Numbered from the stretch's first letter, positions 34,097 through 42,560 are shown. The stretch is DNA of 64,000 nucleotides from Streptomyces rubrogriseus (GCF_027947575.1 NZ_CP116256.1:3906001-3970000); one strand, 5' to 3'. Numbers and translations are program-made. Notes: generated by a model from the letters alone, not told the origin.

Positions 34097-34843
34097 ATGA
34101 CGACACCCGCGCAGTCGCTCCGCTCCCTCGCCCGAACCCGGGCCTCCCTCGACGGCGAGGAGGTCACGTACTGGTGGTCCGGAAGTGTGTTCGCATGGGC
34201 GCCCGACGAGCCCTACGAGCGCCTCTTCGGCTTCGAAGGCGTCAACGTCGCCCGCCTCGTCCACGACGCGGAGGACGGCCCCGACTCCTACCGGCTGCTC
34301 ACCCGTGAGGCCGCGTTCTACCTGGACCCCGTCACCGGCGACATCCTGGAGACCTGGCGGGACCTGCCGGTGGTGCACGTCTGGAACGACCCGGCGAACC
34401 AGAAGTGGCGCCCCTTCCCGGTCCCGACGACCGACCTGGGCGACCAGGTCTGCTTCAGCCTGGAGATCCCGCTCGCCTACCCCTCGCCCCTGCCGACGGC
34501 CCAGTACCCCCGTCACTCGGCCGGTGACACGTACCGGGCCCTGGAACTCTTCCAGTTCTTCGCCCGCCGCGAGGACCTGGCCGGACCGGACCCCAGCGTC
34601 CCGGCGACCATGTCGTGGACCCGGATGTCCCCGTGGGTCCCGTGGATGGCCCGCGGCGGGCGGCCCGGCGGCCTCACCTACCACTGCCGGGGCCGCAAGC
34701 TCGGCTCGTACACGGAGGTGCCCGAGCGCACCCGTGCCCACATCGCCGACCACCACCCGCGGTTCGCACGGGCCCCGCGGAAGTGGAGCGAGCCGAACGA
34801 GACCAGCTGGACGTACTTCCGCGCGCACAACCCGCCCGCGTGA
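34097..34843 (+). CDS. DUF1838-like hypothetical protein
   Basis: This is a 248-aa soluble protein from the ATG at 34097. Conserved-looking segments are VTYWWSGSVFAWAPDEPYERLFGFEGVNVAR, LDPVTGDILETWRD, and the Trp-rich SWTRMSPWVPWM. The pattern resembles DUF1838, a family of unknown function sometimes near steroid or aromatic metabolism. No signal peptide or cofactor motif is visible. It is divergent from the RibD-like gene with 91 bp between starts. Confidence 0.75.
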   Translation: MTTPAQSLRSLARTRASLDGEEVTYWWSGSVFAWAPDEPYERLFGFEGVNVARLVHDAEDGPDSYRLLTREAAFYLDPVTGDILETWRDLPVVHVWNDPANQKWRPFPVPTTDLGDQVCFSLEIPLAYPSPLPTAQYPRHSAGDTYRALELFQFFARREDLAGPDPSVPATMSWTRMSPWVPWMARGGRPGGLTYHCRGRKLGSYTEVPERTRAHIADHHPRFARAPRKWSEPNETSWTYFRAHNPPA

Positions 34844-34904
34844 GGTCCAGGAGCACGGCGGTGCGTGCGGTGCGTCCCGGTGCCGCCCGCTTTATGGTTG
34901 CCCG

Positions 34905-35510
34905 ATGCGATTTGTTCCCAGATGGGTCCTGCTCTCGTCGGGATGTGCACCCGTACTGCTGATCGCAGGCTGGACCGGCGCCGCGTACGCCGAAGGGGCT
35001 TCCTACGATCCCGTAACGCAGACCATCAGCGTTCTGGGGTCCTACGGAGCCGCCGGATTCTGGGTGATGACGGCTGCGTTCCTGGCCCTGGGCGTCTGCC
35101 ACCTGCTGACCGCCTGGGGGCTGCGGACCGCCGCCACCGCCGGACGCGTGGCGCTGGGCGGTGGCGGACTCGCCGCGCTGGTCCTGGTGGCGCTCCCCGC
35201 GCCCAGCAGCGGGGGCTCCCTGCGGCACGGCGCGGTGGTGGTGGTCGGGTTCACGCTGTTGGCGGTCTGGCCGGTGCTGGCCGTCAACGGAGATCCGGCC
35301 GGTCCCTGGGCGCTGCGTCTCGCGCCCTCGATCGCCGTGACGACCCTGATGGCCGCCGGTGGAGTGTGGTTCCTGATCGAGATGCGGCGACAGGGCGACG
35401 CCGGCGTCGCCGAACGCGTCGTGACCTCCCTCCAGTCGCTGTGGCCCTTCGTGGTGGCCGCCTCCTGCCTCCGCCACGCCCGGCGACCGGGGACGGCCCC
35501 GGAAGGGTGA
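34905..35510 (+). CDS. DUF998 integral membrane protein
   Basis: This 201-aa protein has six hydrophobic segments, starting MRFVPRWVLLSSGCAPVLLIAGW. Family signs are YDPVTQTISVLGSYGAAGFWVMT in the first loop and ALPAPSSGGSLRHG in the middle. DUF998 proteins are widespread actinobacterial membrane proteins with no assigned role. It converges with the next small membrane gene. Confidence 0.85.
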   Translation: MRFVPRWVLLSSGCAPVLLIAGWTGAAYAEGASYDPVTQTISVLGSYGAAGFWVMTAAFLALGVCHLLTAWGLRTAATAGRVALGGGGLAALVLVALPAPSSGGSLRHGAVVVVGFTLLAVWPVLAVNGDPAGPWALRLAPSIAVTTLMAAGGVWFLIEMRRQGDAGVAERVVTSLQSLWPFVVAASCLRHARRPGTAPEG

Positions 35511-35516
35511 GGGCGC

Positions 35517-35879
35517 TCAACGCCGCGCCAGCGCCAGCACGCTCAGGCCGAACATCAGGACCCCCAGGGGCAGATGGACCGACGGAACGTGCGCGATGCC
35601 GAGCACGACCTGGACCGAGGCGAGGACGAGGAAGCCGCAGGCGTGCCAGACGGGCCGCAGCGGACCGCCGCCCGGCTTCCACGCCAGCACCGCCGCGAGC
35701 ACGTACAGCATCGACGCCCCGTACATCACCCGGGCACCGACGCTGTGCAGCGTCTCCCCGTAGGACGCGGTCAGCAGCAGTCCGGCGGAGACCGCCTGGA
35801 GGAAGATGGTGAGTGTCTGCAGGGCTATCGCGATCCGCAGGAACGAGAGTCGGTGCTGCGCCGTCGCCTGGGTTGCCAT
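35517..35879 (-). CDS. Small four-helix membrane protein
   Basis: The ATG at 35879 gives a 120-aa protein with four predicted membrane helices (IAIALQTLTIFLQAVSAGLLL, MYGASMLYVLAAVLAW, ACGFLVLASVQVVLGIAH and LPLGVLMFGLSVLALA). A family name cannot be given with confidence. Its 3' end is 6 bp from the end of the convergent DUF998 gene. It is divergent from sigJ. Confidence 0.8.
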   Translation of the reverse strand: MATQATAQHRLSFLRIAIALQTLTIFLQAVSAGLLLTASYGETLHSVGARVMYGASMLYVLAAVLAWKPGGGPLRPVWHACGFLVLASVQVVLGIAHVPSVHLPLGVLMFGLSVLALARR

Positions 35880-35980
35880 GCCGCGGTCCCCATTTCCGCC
35901 CCGGGGGGCAGTAGATCGGTAAGGTCTCACCAGCCCGACGACGCGGGCCGGTGAAAGGTAAGGCGAGGGGGCGGTCGGGG

Positions 35981-36877
35981 ATGGGGACGGCTGGGACGAG
36001 TACCGACGCGACGGTCGGCGAGCGGCGTCAACTGATCAATGTCGCCTACCGGTTGCTCGGTTCGCTGGTCGAGGCCGAGGACGCCGTGCAGGAGGCCTAC
36101 GCACGCTGGTACGCGCTGCCCCGGAGCCGGCAGGAGGAGATCGTCTCCCCGGGGGCCTGGCTGACGACCGTGACCGGCCGGGTCTGCCTGGACGCGCTCG
36201 GCTCGGCGCGAGCCCGGCGGGAACGCTACGTCGGCGCGTGGCTGCCGGATCCGCTCCCCGCCCACACCGAGCGGGGCCCCGGCCACGGCGCCGATCCCGC
36301 CGACCAGATGGTCCTGGACGAGTCGGTGACCATGGCCTTCCTCGTCGTCCTGGAGTCGATGACGCCGGCCGAGCGGGTCGCCTTCGTCCTCCACGACGTC
36401 TTCCGCTACCCCTTCGCCGACATCGCGGGCATCCTCCGCCGTACCCCAGCGGCCTGCAAGCAGCTCGCGGCCTCGGCCCGCCGCCGGGTGCGCGGCGCGC
36501 GGGCTCCGCAGACACCGGCCGCAGTGCGGGCCGACGTGGTGCGGCAGGTCAAGGAGGCGTGGCAGACCAAGGACATCGCCGCTCTCGTCGACCTCCTCGA
36601 CCCGGCCGCGGTCATGACCGCCGACGGCGGCGGCATGGTCGGCACCGCCCTGCGCCCGATCGAGGGCGGCGCCCGCATCGCCCAGTACATGGCCGCCATC
36701 GCCGACAAGGCCCCGGGACTCGAACTCCTGGAGCGCTCGGTCAACGGGGTACCGGGCCTGGTGGCCCGGCGCGACGGCGCCGTCATGACCGTCGCGGCCC
36801 TCGACGTCGCCGACGGCCGCGTCACCCGCATCTGGGTGGTCCGCAACCCCGAGAAGCTGGGGCCGTGGGTAGGCTGA
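35981..36877 (+). CDS. sigJ: ECF sigma factor, ECF41 group (SigJ)
   Basis: This 298-aa protein has sigma region 2 (LINVAYRLLGSLVEAEDAVQEAYARW), region 4 (LESMTPAERVAFVLHDVFRYPFADIAGIL) and the long SnoaL-like C-terminal domain that defines ECF41 factors. It ends in N-P-E-K-L, matching the ECF41 C-terminal motif. In this group the C-terminal domain replaces a separate anti-sigma factor, and no anti-sigma gene is adjacent. The ATG at 35981 is chosen over a GTG at 35951. ECF41 targets usually include a small carboxymuconolactone decarboxylase, oxidoreductase or epimerase gene; none sits directly beside it here. Confidence 0.93.
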   Translation: MGTAGTSTDATVGERRQLINVAYRLLGSLVEAEDAVQEAYARWYALPRSRQEEIVSPGAWLTTVTGRVCLDALGSARARRERYVGAWLPDPLPAHTERGPGHGADPADQMVLDESVTMAFLVVLESMTPAERVAFVLHDVFRYPFADIAGILRRTPAACKQLAASARRRVRGARAPQTPAAVRADVVRQVKEAWQTKDIAALVDLLDPAAVMTADGGGMVGTALRPIEGGARIAQYMAAIADKAPGLELLERSVNGVPGLVARRDGAVMTVAALDVADGRVTRIWVVRNPEKLGPWVG

Positions 36878-36929
36878 ACGGGATCGCGGCCGGTGTGTCG
36901 CAGCAGATCTGACAGATGTGGAGATCCGC

Positions 36930-37532
36930 ATGACCACGGCGCACGACCTGACGATCGTCTCTCTCGAAGTCCCCTCCGACTATCCGGTCGAGCGCGGCGA
37001 CCTGTCGCTGGCCCTGGCCGGAGCGGAACTGATCGACCTGATGGAGGCGGGGACGGTCGCGCTGGACGGCGACCTGCTGCGGCCGGTGTCGCGGGCCGCG
37101 TCCGGTGACCGGCTCCTCGACGCGGCGGCGTCGCTGCTCGCCGGGGACCAGGCCGAGTCCGTGACGGACTGGCTGTGGCGCCGGGGCGACGGCCTGGCGG
37201 CGCAGTACCTCGCGGCCGCGGGAGCGGACGAGGGCGGCCGAAGGCGCCCGCGACGGAACGCACGCGGCGGTACCGGCCGTCCGGCCCCGGCCGATCCGGC
37301 GGCCCATCGGCGCGCCACCGACCGCTGGTCCGGTGCGGACCCCGTGCTCGCGGGGCTCGCGGCCGCGGTGGGCGTCCGGCACGAGTCGGCCGACCAGGTG
37401 GCGGATCCCGAGGACGACGGGGTCGCGACGGTGCTCGCCGCGGTGAACGACGCCGTGGTGGAACTGGCCGCGATCCGCCAGCGCCGCAGCATCGAGGAAG
37501 CGGCGTTCGACAACATCTGGCGCGGGATGTGA
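36930..37532 (+). CDS. GPP34 (Golgi phosphoprotein 3-like) protein
   Basis: This 200-aa protein has the GPP34 outline: LSLALAGAELIDLMEAGTVALDGDLL near the N-terminus, then SVTDWLWRRG and the C-terminal EDDGVATVLAAVNDAVVELAAIRQRRSIEEAAFDNIWRGM. Eukaryotic GOLPH3 binds phosphoinositides; the bacterial homologues are of unknown role, and Streptomyces carries many copies. A variable Arg-rich insert sits around 100-125. The ATG at 36930 follows GTGGAG. Confidence 0.85.
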   Translation: MTTAHDLTIVSLEVPSDYPVERGDLSLALAGAELIDLMEAGTVALDGDLLRPVSRAASGDRLLDAAASLLAGDQAESVTDWLWRRGDGLAAQYLAAAGADEGGRRRPRRNARGGTGRPAPADPAAHRRATDRWSGADPVLAGLAAAVGVRHESADQVADPEDDGVATVLAAVNDAVVELAAIRQRRSIEEAAFDNIWRGM

Positions 37533-37559
37533 CGACTCCGGCGGCTGGAGATCCGGAGG

Positions 37560-37943
37560 TCAAATGCGCCAGGAACGGAGCACGTCGGCGATGTCGTAGA
37601 TGCTCAGCCGGGTCTCGCGGACCTTTCTGATCAGGTCGGACAGCGCCCCGTAGGGCGGGTCGATTCCCTCCCCGGACTGGTCCATGTACTGACCGGTGAC
37701 GAAGGCCGCGAAGAGGCTGTTGCGGTGGGGGAGCGGTTCGAGCCGCACCACCGTGTGCAGGAGCGCGGCCGCGCGCCAGGCGCTGTCGGGGTTGGACGCG
37801 GCCAGGGTGGGCATCCGCGTCTTGTGGCGGGCCACCGCCGCGACCAGGGCCGAGTAGTCCGTGACCGACACGTCCTCGTTGTCCAGGGCGGCGTCCTGGA
37901 CGTCCAGGAGCCAGGGGACATCGATGTACAGGGGCTCGCTCAT
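37560..37943 (-). CDS. Fic/Doc-type toxin-like protein with degenerate motif
   Basis: This 127-aa protein resembles the toxin half of Streptomyces fic-type toxin-antitoxin pairs: YIDVPWLLDVQDAAL, DSAWRAAALLHTVVRLEPLPHRNSLFAAFVTGQYM and IDPPYGALSDLIR. The classical Fic motif H-x-F-x-D/E-G-N-x-x-R is not present; P-L-P-H-R-N-S occupies that place. It may use a changed catalytic centre or be inactive. The start overlaps the antitoxin stop by one base (TGATG), so the pair is coupled. Confidence 0.75.
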   Translation of the reverse strand: MSEPLYIDVPWLLDVQDAALDNEDVSVTDYSALVAAVARHKTRMPTLAASNPDSAWRAAALLHTVVRLEPLPHRNSLFAAFVTGQYMDQSGEGIDPPYGALSDLIRKVRETRLSIYDIADVLRSWRI

Positions 37944-38167
37944 CAGGCGGCGGTGACTCCCTCGCCGCGCTGGGACGGGGGGATCTCGTCCGGGAAGGCC
38001 TCGTCGAACTCGGCGCGCAGCCGGTCCGCCCACGACACGGCCCCGGCGACGAACCGCTTGCGCTGCATCTCGCGGACACCGAGGTCGTGCATGTACTGCT
38101 TCAGGCTCTTGCCCTCGGCTGCGGCGGCAGCGCGGACGCCTTCCATCTCTTCCTCGGTGAAGGTCAC
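37943..38167 (-). CDS. Antitoxin of the Fic-type pair (ribbon-helix-helix-like)
   Basis: This 74-aa protein begins MTFTEEEMEGVRAAAAAEGKSL, a ribbon-helix-helix-like start, with an acidic tail (AEFDEAFPDEIPPSQRG) suited to binding the toxin. It precedes and overlaps the toxin gene. A pair of GGTACC palindromes one helical turn apart upstream is a good operator for autoregulation by an RHH dimer pair. Confidence 0.78.
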   Translation of the reverse strand: MTFTEEEMEGVRAAAAAEGKSLKQYMHDLGVREMQRKRFVAGAVSWADRLRAEFDEAFPDEIPPSQRGEGVTAA

Positions 38168-38190
38168 GTTCAGTGATGGCGTACCGGCAT

Positions 38191-38207
38191 GGTACCTACT
38201 CGGTACC
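38191..38207. promoter_or_regulatory. Tandem GGTACC palindromes, toxin-antitoxin operator candidate
   Basis: Two GGTACC hexamers start 11 bp apart (38191 and 38202), each followed by T, just upstream of the antitoxin start. A related gtacc lies at 38181-38185. The spacing places the sites on one face of the helix, as ribbon-helix-helix regulators favour. Confidence 0.55.
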
Positions 38208-38331
38208 TGACGCGCGACTCGCCGGACGGGAGAGGGTGCCCCGGCATGTCGCGGCCCGCCCCGCCACGGGGGTCGGCGAGGATCTTGTCGCTCCTGGTTC
38301 CAGGAGCACGGCCCGGCGGCAGGAGGCAGTG

Positions 38332-39423
38332 GTGACGATCGAGCGGGTCGGACTCGTGGTCCACGGCGGTCGCGAGGGCGCCGCCGAAGCGGCCCGGGAG
38401 GTCCGGGAGTGGTGCGACGAGAACGCCGTCGCCTGCACGGACATCGACGTGTGGAGCGATGCCGGGCGGCACAGTGCCCGACAGGAGGTGGACGCGGCCG
38501 GCGACCCGGACCTCGTCGTGACCCTGGGCGGTGACGGCACCTTCCTGCGCGGCGCGCGGCTGGCGGCGGAGAACGACGCCCTCATCCTGGGCGTGGACCT
38601 GGGACGAGTGGGGTTCCTGACCGAGGTGCCCGCCGTGGCGGTGCGCTCCGCCCTCGACGCCGTCCGGGACGGCGGGCTGGAGCCGGAGAGCCGCATGCTG
38701 CTCACTCTGCGTGCCTCCCGGCTCCTGGAGATCCCCTCGGAGATGGAAGCGCTCCTGCGGTACGGGCGCGGACCCCTGCTGCCGCCCCCGAGGGTGCGGA
38801 CCGACTGCGAGAGCGGCGACGAATGGGGCATCGCCCTGAACGTCACGGCCCTCAACGACGTCGTGCTCGAGAAGCTGTCGAGGGACCGGCAGATCTCCGT
38901 CGGCGTCTACATCGCGGGCCGGCTGCTCGCCTCGTACTCCGCCGACGCGCTGCTCGTCGCGACCCCGACGGGATCCACCGCCTACAGCTTCGCCGCGGGC
39001 GGCCCGGTCGTGTCGCCCCGCGCCGAAGCGCTCGTCTTCACCGCGGTGGCCCCGCACATGACGTTCGACCGCTCCGTGGTCACCGCACCGGACGAGCCCG
39101 TCGGGCTGCGGATCCTCGAACGGTCGGGCCGGGCCGCCGTGAGCATCGACGGACAGCTGCGGGGCGTGCTCGATCCCGGTGACTGGCTCGGCGTCTACGC
39201 CGCCCCGCGCCGGCTGCGGGCGGTGCGGCTGGGGCCCATGGACTTCTACGGCCGCCTGCGCGAGCGCATGCGGCTCACCGACGCCCCGGCCGCGGTCGCC
39301 GACGGTACGCCCGCCCCGCTGTGGCCGGTGAGCACGCCGCCACCGGGAGACCTCGCCCATCTGGCGCTGCCGGTGCCGGGCGCCGAAGGGGCCACCGGTG
39401 ATCTTCTCCGCGAACAGTCGTAA
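38332..39423 (+). CDS. NAD(+)/NADH kinase paralogue
   Basis: This protein phosphorylates NAD to NADP if active. It is 363 aa from the GTG at 38332, which AGGAGG precedes by 5 nt. The kinase signature G-G-D-G-T is in VVTLGGDGTFLRGARL, and ATPTGSTAYSFAAGGPVV is the second conserved block. An extra stretch (about residues 128-165, LLEIPSEMEALLRYGRGPLLPPPRV) is longer than in the usual enzyme, and the C-terminal 45 residues are a Pro-rich tail. Streptomyces usually has more than one NAD kinase; this copy stands alone beside a toxin-antitoxin pair rather than with recN. Confidence 0.88.
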   Translation: MTIERVGLVVHGGREGAAEAAREVREWCDENAVACTDIDVWSDAGRHSARQEVDAAGDPDLVVTLGGDGTFLRGARLAAENDALILGVDLGRVGFLTEVPAVAVRSALDAVRDGGLEPESRMLLTLRASRLLEIPSEMEALLRYGRGPLLPPPRVRTDCESGDEWGIALNVTALNDVVLEKLSRDRQISVGVYIAGRLLASYSADALLVATPTGSTAYSFAAGGPVVSPRAEALVFTAVAPHMTFDRSVVTAPDEPVGLRILERSGRAAVSIDGQLRGVLDPGDWLGVYAAPRRLRAVRLGPMDFYGRLRERMRLTDAPAAVADGTPAPLWPVSTPPPGDLAHLALPVPGAEGATGDLLREQS

Positions 39424-39443
39424 ACATCTGCCAACGACGTACA

Positions 39444-39525
39444 ACCCCCGAAGGGGTGCAAAGGTCTCAACTGGTGGCTTCGGCAACACCAAGGGGAGGC
39501 CAGTCGTTTCACGGATCGAGGTGCC
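39444..39525 (+). promoter_or_regulatory. Structured leader of the spore-associated-like gene
   Basis: The 82 nt before the ATG contain a 5-bp hairpin with a CGAA loop at 39444-39457 and a second stem, tggtg-gc-ttcg-gc-aacacca, around 39472-39491 with a UUCG-type loop. These would give a folded leader. I do not recognise a known riboswitch class, and the first hairpin may simply end the NAD kinase transcript. Confidence 0.3.
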
Positions 39526-40002
39526 ATGAAGCGTTCCATGCAAGCCGTAGGGGCGACGCTGACCGCCGTCGCGGCCATCGGGGCGGGGCTGTTGGTGTCG
39601 GCCCCCGCCGCCGGTGCGGCGACCGCGGGCGCGACCGCGTCGTACAACGGGGTCTGCGGCTCCGGCTACAAGGTGGTGAACTCCATGCCGATCGGCTCCA
39701 CCGGCACGGTGTATCTCACCTACAACTCGGCCACGGGTAAGAACTGCACCGTGACCATCCGCAACAAGACGGGCACACCGACGTACATGGTGGCCTACGT
39801 GCGCAACATCGAGAGCGGCGCGGACCAGTACGACGAGGGTGACTACCGGTCGTACGCCGGGCCGGTGTACGTGTCCGCGCGCGGCGCCTGCGTCGAGTGG
39901 GGCGGCGTCATCGGCAATCTGCAGGCCTGGAACTACGGCTCCAACTGCGGCGCGCTGGCCGCCAAGGCCCCGCAGAAGGACTGGTTCGCCGGCGAACGCT
40001 GA
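39526..40002 (+). CDS. Spore-associated-protein-A-like secreted protein
   Basis: This 158-aa protein has an N-terminal signal peptide (MKRSMQAVGATLTAVAAIGAGLLVSAPAAGA) and a small mature domain with four cysteines: YNGVCGSGYKVVNS, SATGKNCTVTIRN, YVSARGACVEWGG and YGSNCGALA. These motifs match SapA-type proteins found on Streptomyces spore surfaces. Two disulfides are likely. The last 12 residues are an unusual extra tail (KAPQKDWFAGER). It is followed at once by a strong terminator, so it is monocistronic. Confidence 0.85.
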   Translation: MKRSMQAVGATLTAVAAIGAGLLVSAPAAGAATAGATASYNGVCGSGYKVVNSMPIGSTGTVYLTYNSATGKNCTVTIRNKTGTPTYMVAYVRNIESGADQYDEGDYRSYAGPVYVSARGACVEWGGVIGNLQAWNYGSNCGALAAKAPQKDWFAGER

Positions 40003-40021
40003 CGCGGGTGCCGGACCGGCC

Positions 40022-40049
40022 GGGGGCTCCACCGTACGGCGGAGCCCCC
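40022..40049 (+). terminator. Terminator after the spore-associated-like gene
   Basis: A 9-bp GC stem (gggggctcc / ggagccccc) plus an inner 3-bp extension lies 20 nt after the stop. It also lies downstream of the convergent methyltransferase gene. Confidence 0.75.
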
Positions 40050-40091
40050 GTTCGAACTTCTCCGCTCCCGCAGGAGCACGTCGTGAGCGAC

Positions 40092-40880
40092 TCAGGCCGG
40101 CTTGCGCCACACGGAGATGTGCTTCGCCGAGTCCTCGGTGAACGGAGCCCCGTCCCAGTCCGCGACGCGTCGCTCCAGCTCGAGTCCGGCGATCCGGGCC
40201 ATCAGGTCGAGCTCCGCCGGCCAGGCGTACCGGTGCCGGGAGTTGTCCCGGCGGTAGGAGCCGTCGCCGGGGTCCCGCGTGAAGTGGTTGGAGACGAGGA
40301 TCTGCTCGACCAGGTCGAAGGTGTCGAAGCCGAGGTGCCGCTCGGAGACGTCGAACGGCACCGCGACCTGCCCGGGCGGCAGGAACCGCAGCGGTGGCAC
40401 GCCCAGCTCGATGACGAATCGGCCGCCGGGGCTCAGATGGCGGGCCGCGTTGCGGAAGCACTCGACCTGTTCGTCCTGCGTGAGCAGGTTGGTGATGGTG
40501 TTGTACACGAGATAGACCAGGGTGAACTCGCCGGGCACCACGGTCGTGGCCATGTCCCCGAGGGTCACCGGCAGCGTCTCCTCGGGGGTCTTGCGCCGCA
40601 GGACCGCCGCCATGTGCTCGGAAAGCTCGATGCCCGCCACCGGCACGCCGCGTTCCCGCAGCGGGACGCCCACGCGCCCGGTCCCGATGGCGAACTCCAG
40701 TGCCCGGCCCTCCCCGGCGAGCCCGGCGAGGAAGTCGACGGTCGGTCCCAGAACGGCGGCGGAGCCCATCCCGCTCTCCGCCTCCTCGGCGTCGTAGCGG
40801 TCGGCGGTCTCACGGGTCCACAGCTGGCTGCTCGTCACGGGCGGCCATGTTGCCCGGCGGGAGGCGAACTGTCGAAGCAT
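40092..40880 (-). CDS. Class I SAM-dependent methyltransferase
   Basis: This 262-aa protein has methyltransferase motif I in ALEFAIGTGRVGVPL, an acidic Glu near the end of strand 2 (VAGIELSEHMAAVLR), motif II-like FTLVYLVYNTITNLL and LSPGGRFVIELGVPP. The ATG at 40880 touches the stop of the MerR-HEAT gene (TAAATG) and is 6 nt after GAGGAG, so it is chosen over a GTG at 40838. It is the third gene of the HEAT / MerR-HEAT / methyltransferase operon. The substrate is unknown. Confidence 0.88.
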   Translation of the reverse strand: MLRQFASRRATWPPVTSSQLWTRETADRYDAEEAESGMGSAAVLGPTVDFLAGLAGEGRALEFAIGTGRVGVPLRERGVPVAGIELSEHMAAVLRRKTPEETLPVTLGDMATTVVPGEFTLVYLVYNTITNLLTQDEQVECFRNAARHLSPGGRFVIELGVPPLRFLPPGQVAVPFDVSERHLGFDTFDLVEQILVSNHFTRDPGDGSYRRDNSRHRYAWPAELDLMARIAGLELERRVADWDGAPFTEDSAKHISVWRKPA

Positions 40881-41885
40881 TTACGGCTCCTCGCGCAGCC
40901 GCAGCAGATACGTCGCGGTGAGCGCGACGGCGCGGTCCTCGTCCCGGGACAGTTCCGCCAGGGCACCGGACGCCCGCGGGCCCGGGATGCCCGCAAGCGC
41001 CTGCGTCAGCCGGCCGCGCGCGGCCGCGTCGCTGGTGGCGTCGGCGAGACGGCCGACGAGCCCGGCGGCGATCCGGTCCGCCGTCGCGGTGTCGCTCGCC
41101 AGCACGCTCAGCGCGTCGGCCGCGTCGGTGTCGTTCCGTCCCGCCACGACCATGCCGATGAGCGTCGGCACCGCCTCGCCCACCCCGCGCGACCCGAGCG
41201 CCAGTGCCGCGTACCCGCGGACCACGGCGTCGGGTCCGTCGAGGGCGTGCCGCAGCCGCGCGGTGGCCTCCGCGCCGGACAGTTCGGCGAGCGCCCGCAC
41301 GGCACGCGCCCGCACCTCCGCCACCGGTGAGTCCAGCCCCCGGGCCAGCAGTGCCGCGGCATCGTCGCCCGATCGTGCCAGCGCCCAGCGAAGGGCTCCG
41401 GCGACATTGGTGTCCGTCTCGCTCAGCACCGCGTCGACCAGGGCCTCCACCGGTACCGAGGCGTCCTGGACCGAGGAGAGGGCCGCGCGCTGGCGTGCGT
41501 CCGCGCTCTTCGAGCCCAGCGCCTGGAGGAGCGCGACGGCCTGGAGGACGTCCTCCCAGCCGGCCGGCCCCGCCGCGTCGATCCGGCGCAGCCGGGTGAG
41601 CAACTCCGTCTCCGCCGCGATCCGTTCGCGCGTGCGGTGGATGAGGTCGTCCACGAGTGCCGCGGGAGCGAACCCGGGTTCGTCGAGCGCGCGGCCGATC
41701 TCGCGCAGCGACAGCCCCAGCGACCGCAGGCTCTCGATGTGGAAGATCCGCCGGATGTCCGCACGGGAGTACTCCCGGTATCCCGAGCCCGTACGTCCCG
41801 AGGGCCGCACCAGGCCGAGCGACTCGTAGTGCCTGAGCATGCGGGCACTGACCCCGGACCGTCGCGCCACCTCACCGATCAACAC
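40881..41885 (-). CDS. MerR-family regulator fused to HEAT repeats
   Basis: The N-terminal 110 residues are a MerR winged helix (LIGEVARRSGVSARMLRHYESLGLVRPSGRTGSGYREYSRADIRRI) with the usual coiled coil. The rest, about 215 residues, is a row of HEAT-like helical repeats (VRARAVRALAELSG, VVRGYAALALGSRG), instead of a small ligand-binding tail. HEAT arrays bind proteins or nucleic acids, so this regulator may sense a protein partner. It starts with GTG 3 nt after the HEAT-only gene and is co-transcribed with it from a MerR-type promoter, which it probably controls. Confidence 0.88.
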   Translation of the reverse strand: MLIGEVARRSGVSARMLRHYESLGLVRPSGRTGSGYREYSRADIRRIFHIESLRSLGLSLREIGRALDEPGFAPAALVDDLIHRTRERIAAETELLTRLRRIDAAGPAGWEDVLQAVALLQALGSKSADARQRAALSSVQDASVPVEALVDAVLSETDTNVAGALRWALARSGDDAAALLARGLDSPVAEVRARAVRALAELSGAEATARLRHALDGPDAVVRGYAALALGSRGVGEAVPTLIGMVVAGRNDTDAADALSVLASDTATADRIAAGLVGRLADATSDAAARGRLTQALAGIPGPRASGALAELSRDEDRAVALTATYLLRLREEP

Positions 41886-41888
41886 GCT

Positions 41889-42560
41889 CTATCGTCCCTC
41901 GTGACCGGACCCGCCGAGGGCCACGACGCGCTTCGCCTCCTCGATCGCCGCCTCGAACCCGGAGTCCGGGTCGCGCAGCAGCCGCCGCGTCGCCAGGGCG
42001 TGCGCACGCACGTGCGGGGCGGGGGCGGTCGTCGCGGCCTCCAGAACCGCCCCGGCCGGCTCGCCCAGCGCCACCAGCGCCCGGCTGAGACTCAGCTGCG
42101 TCTCCCGGTCGCCGCGCCCCAACTGAGGGGCCAGCGCCCGGGCCAGGGCCTGCTCCTCGCCCTCGGGGACGAGGACGACCGCGGCCCGCCAGGCGCTGCG
42201 CGCCACCTCGTCGTCGGCGTCGGACAGCACCGCCCCGTTGACCGCCGGCCACGCCCGCCGGTCCCCGATCTTGGACAGCGTGTGCAGCGCCTGGCTGCGC
42301 GCCTGCGGGAGCCTCGAGCCCACCTCACGGACCAGCGGGGGAAGCGTCGCGGCCACCGGATGACGGGTGAGCGCCCAGGTCAGCATGTCGCGGACGAAGA
42401 ACTCCGGCTCGACCGCGGACCGTTCGACGAGCCGTTCCACGAAGCGCGGGTCCGGTGCCGTACCTACGGCGAGGGCCGCCCGCAGTCGCACGGACGCACG
42501 TGGGTCGGCCAGGCTCTCGAACGCTCGCAGGGCATCCGTGTCCTGTCTCGTCATGGTCAT
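41889..42560 (-). CDS. HEAT-repeat protein
   Basis: From the ATG at 42560, with AGGAGG 8 nt before, the 223-aa protein is made of HEAT-like helical pairs (VRLRAALAVGTAPD, RSQALHTLSKIGDRRAWPAVNGAVL, AWRAAVVLVPEGEEQALARALAPQL). It looks like the same repeat family as the C-terminal part of the next protein, so the two may have a common origin or bind one another. It is the first gene of the operon. Confidence 0.83.
   Translation of the reverse strand: MTMTRQDTDALRAFESLADPRASVRLRAALAVGTAPDPRFVERLVERSAVEPEFFVRDMLTWALTRHPVAATLPPLVREVGSRLPQARSQALHTLSKIGDRRAWPAVNGAVLSDADDEVARSAWRAAVVLVPEGEEQALARALAPQLGRGDRETQLSLSRALVALGEPAGAVLEAATTAPAPHVRAHALATRRLLRDPDSGFEAAIEEAKRVVALGGSGHEGR

Noticed and set aside
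37943..38167. Antitoxin frame as part of a single longer protein with the toxin
   Set aside because: The TGATG stop-start overlap and separate family-like N-termini show two coupled genes.
39444..39525. c-di-AMP (ydaO-type) riboswitch before the spore-associated-like gene
   Set aside because: Hairpins are present but the conserved motif sequences of that class are not recognisable, and the leader is too short.
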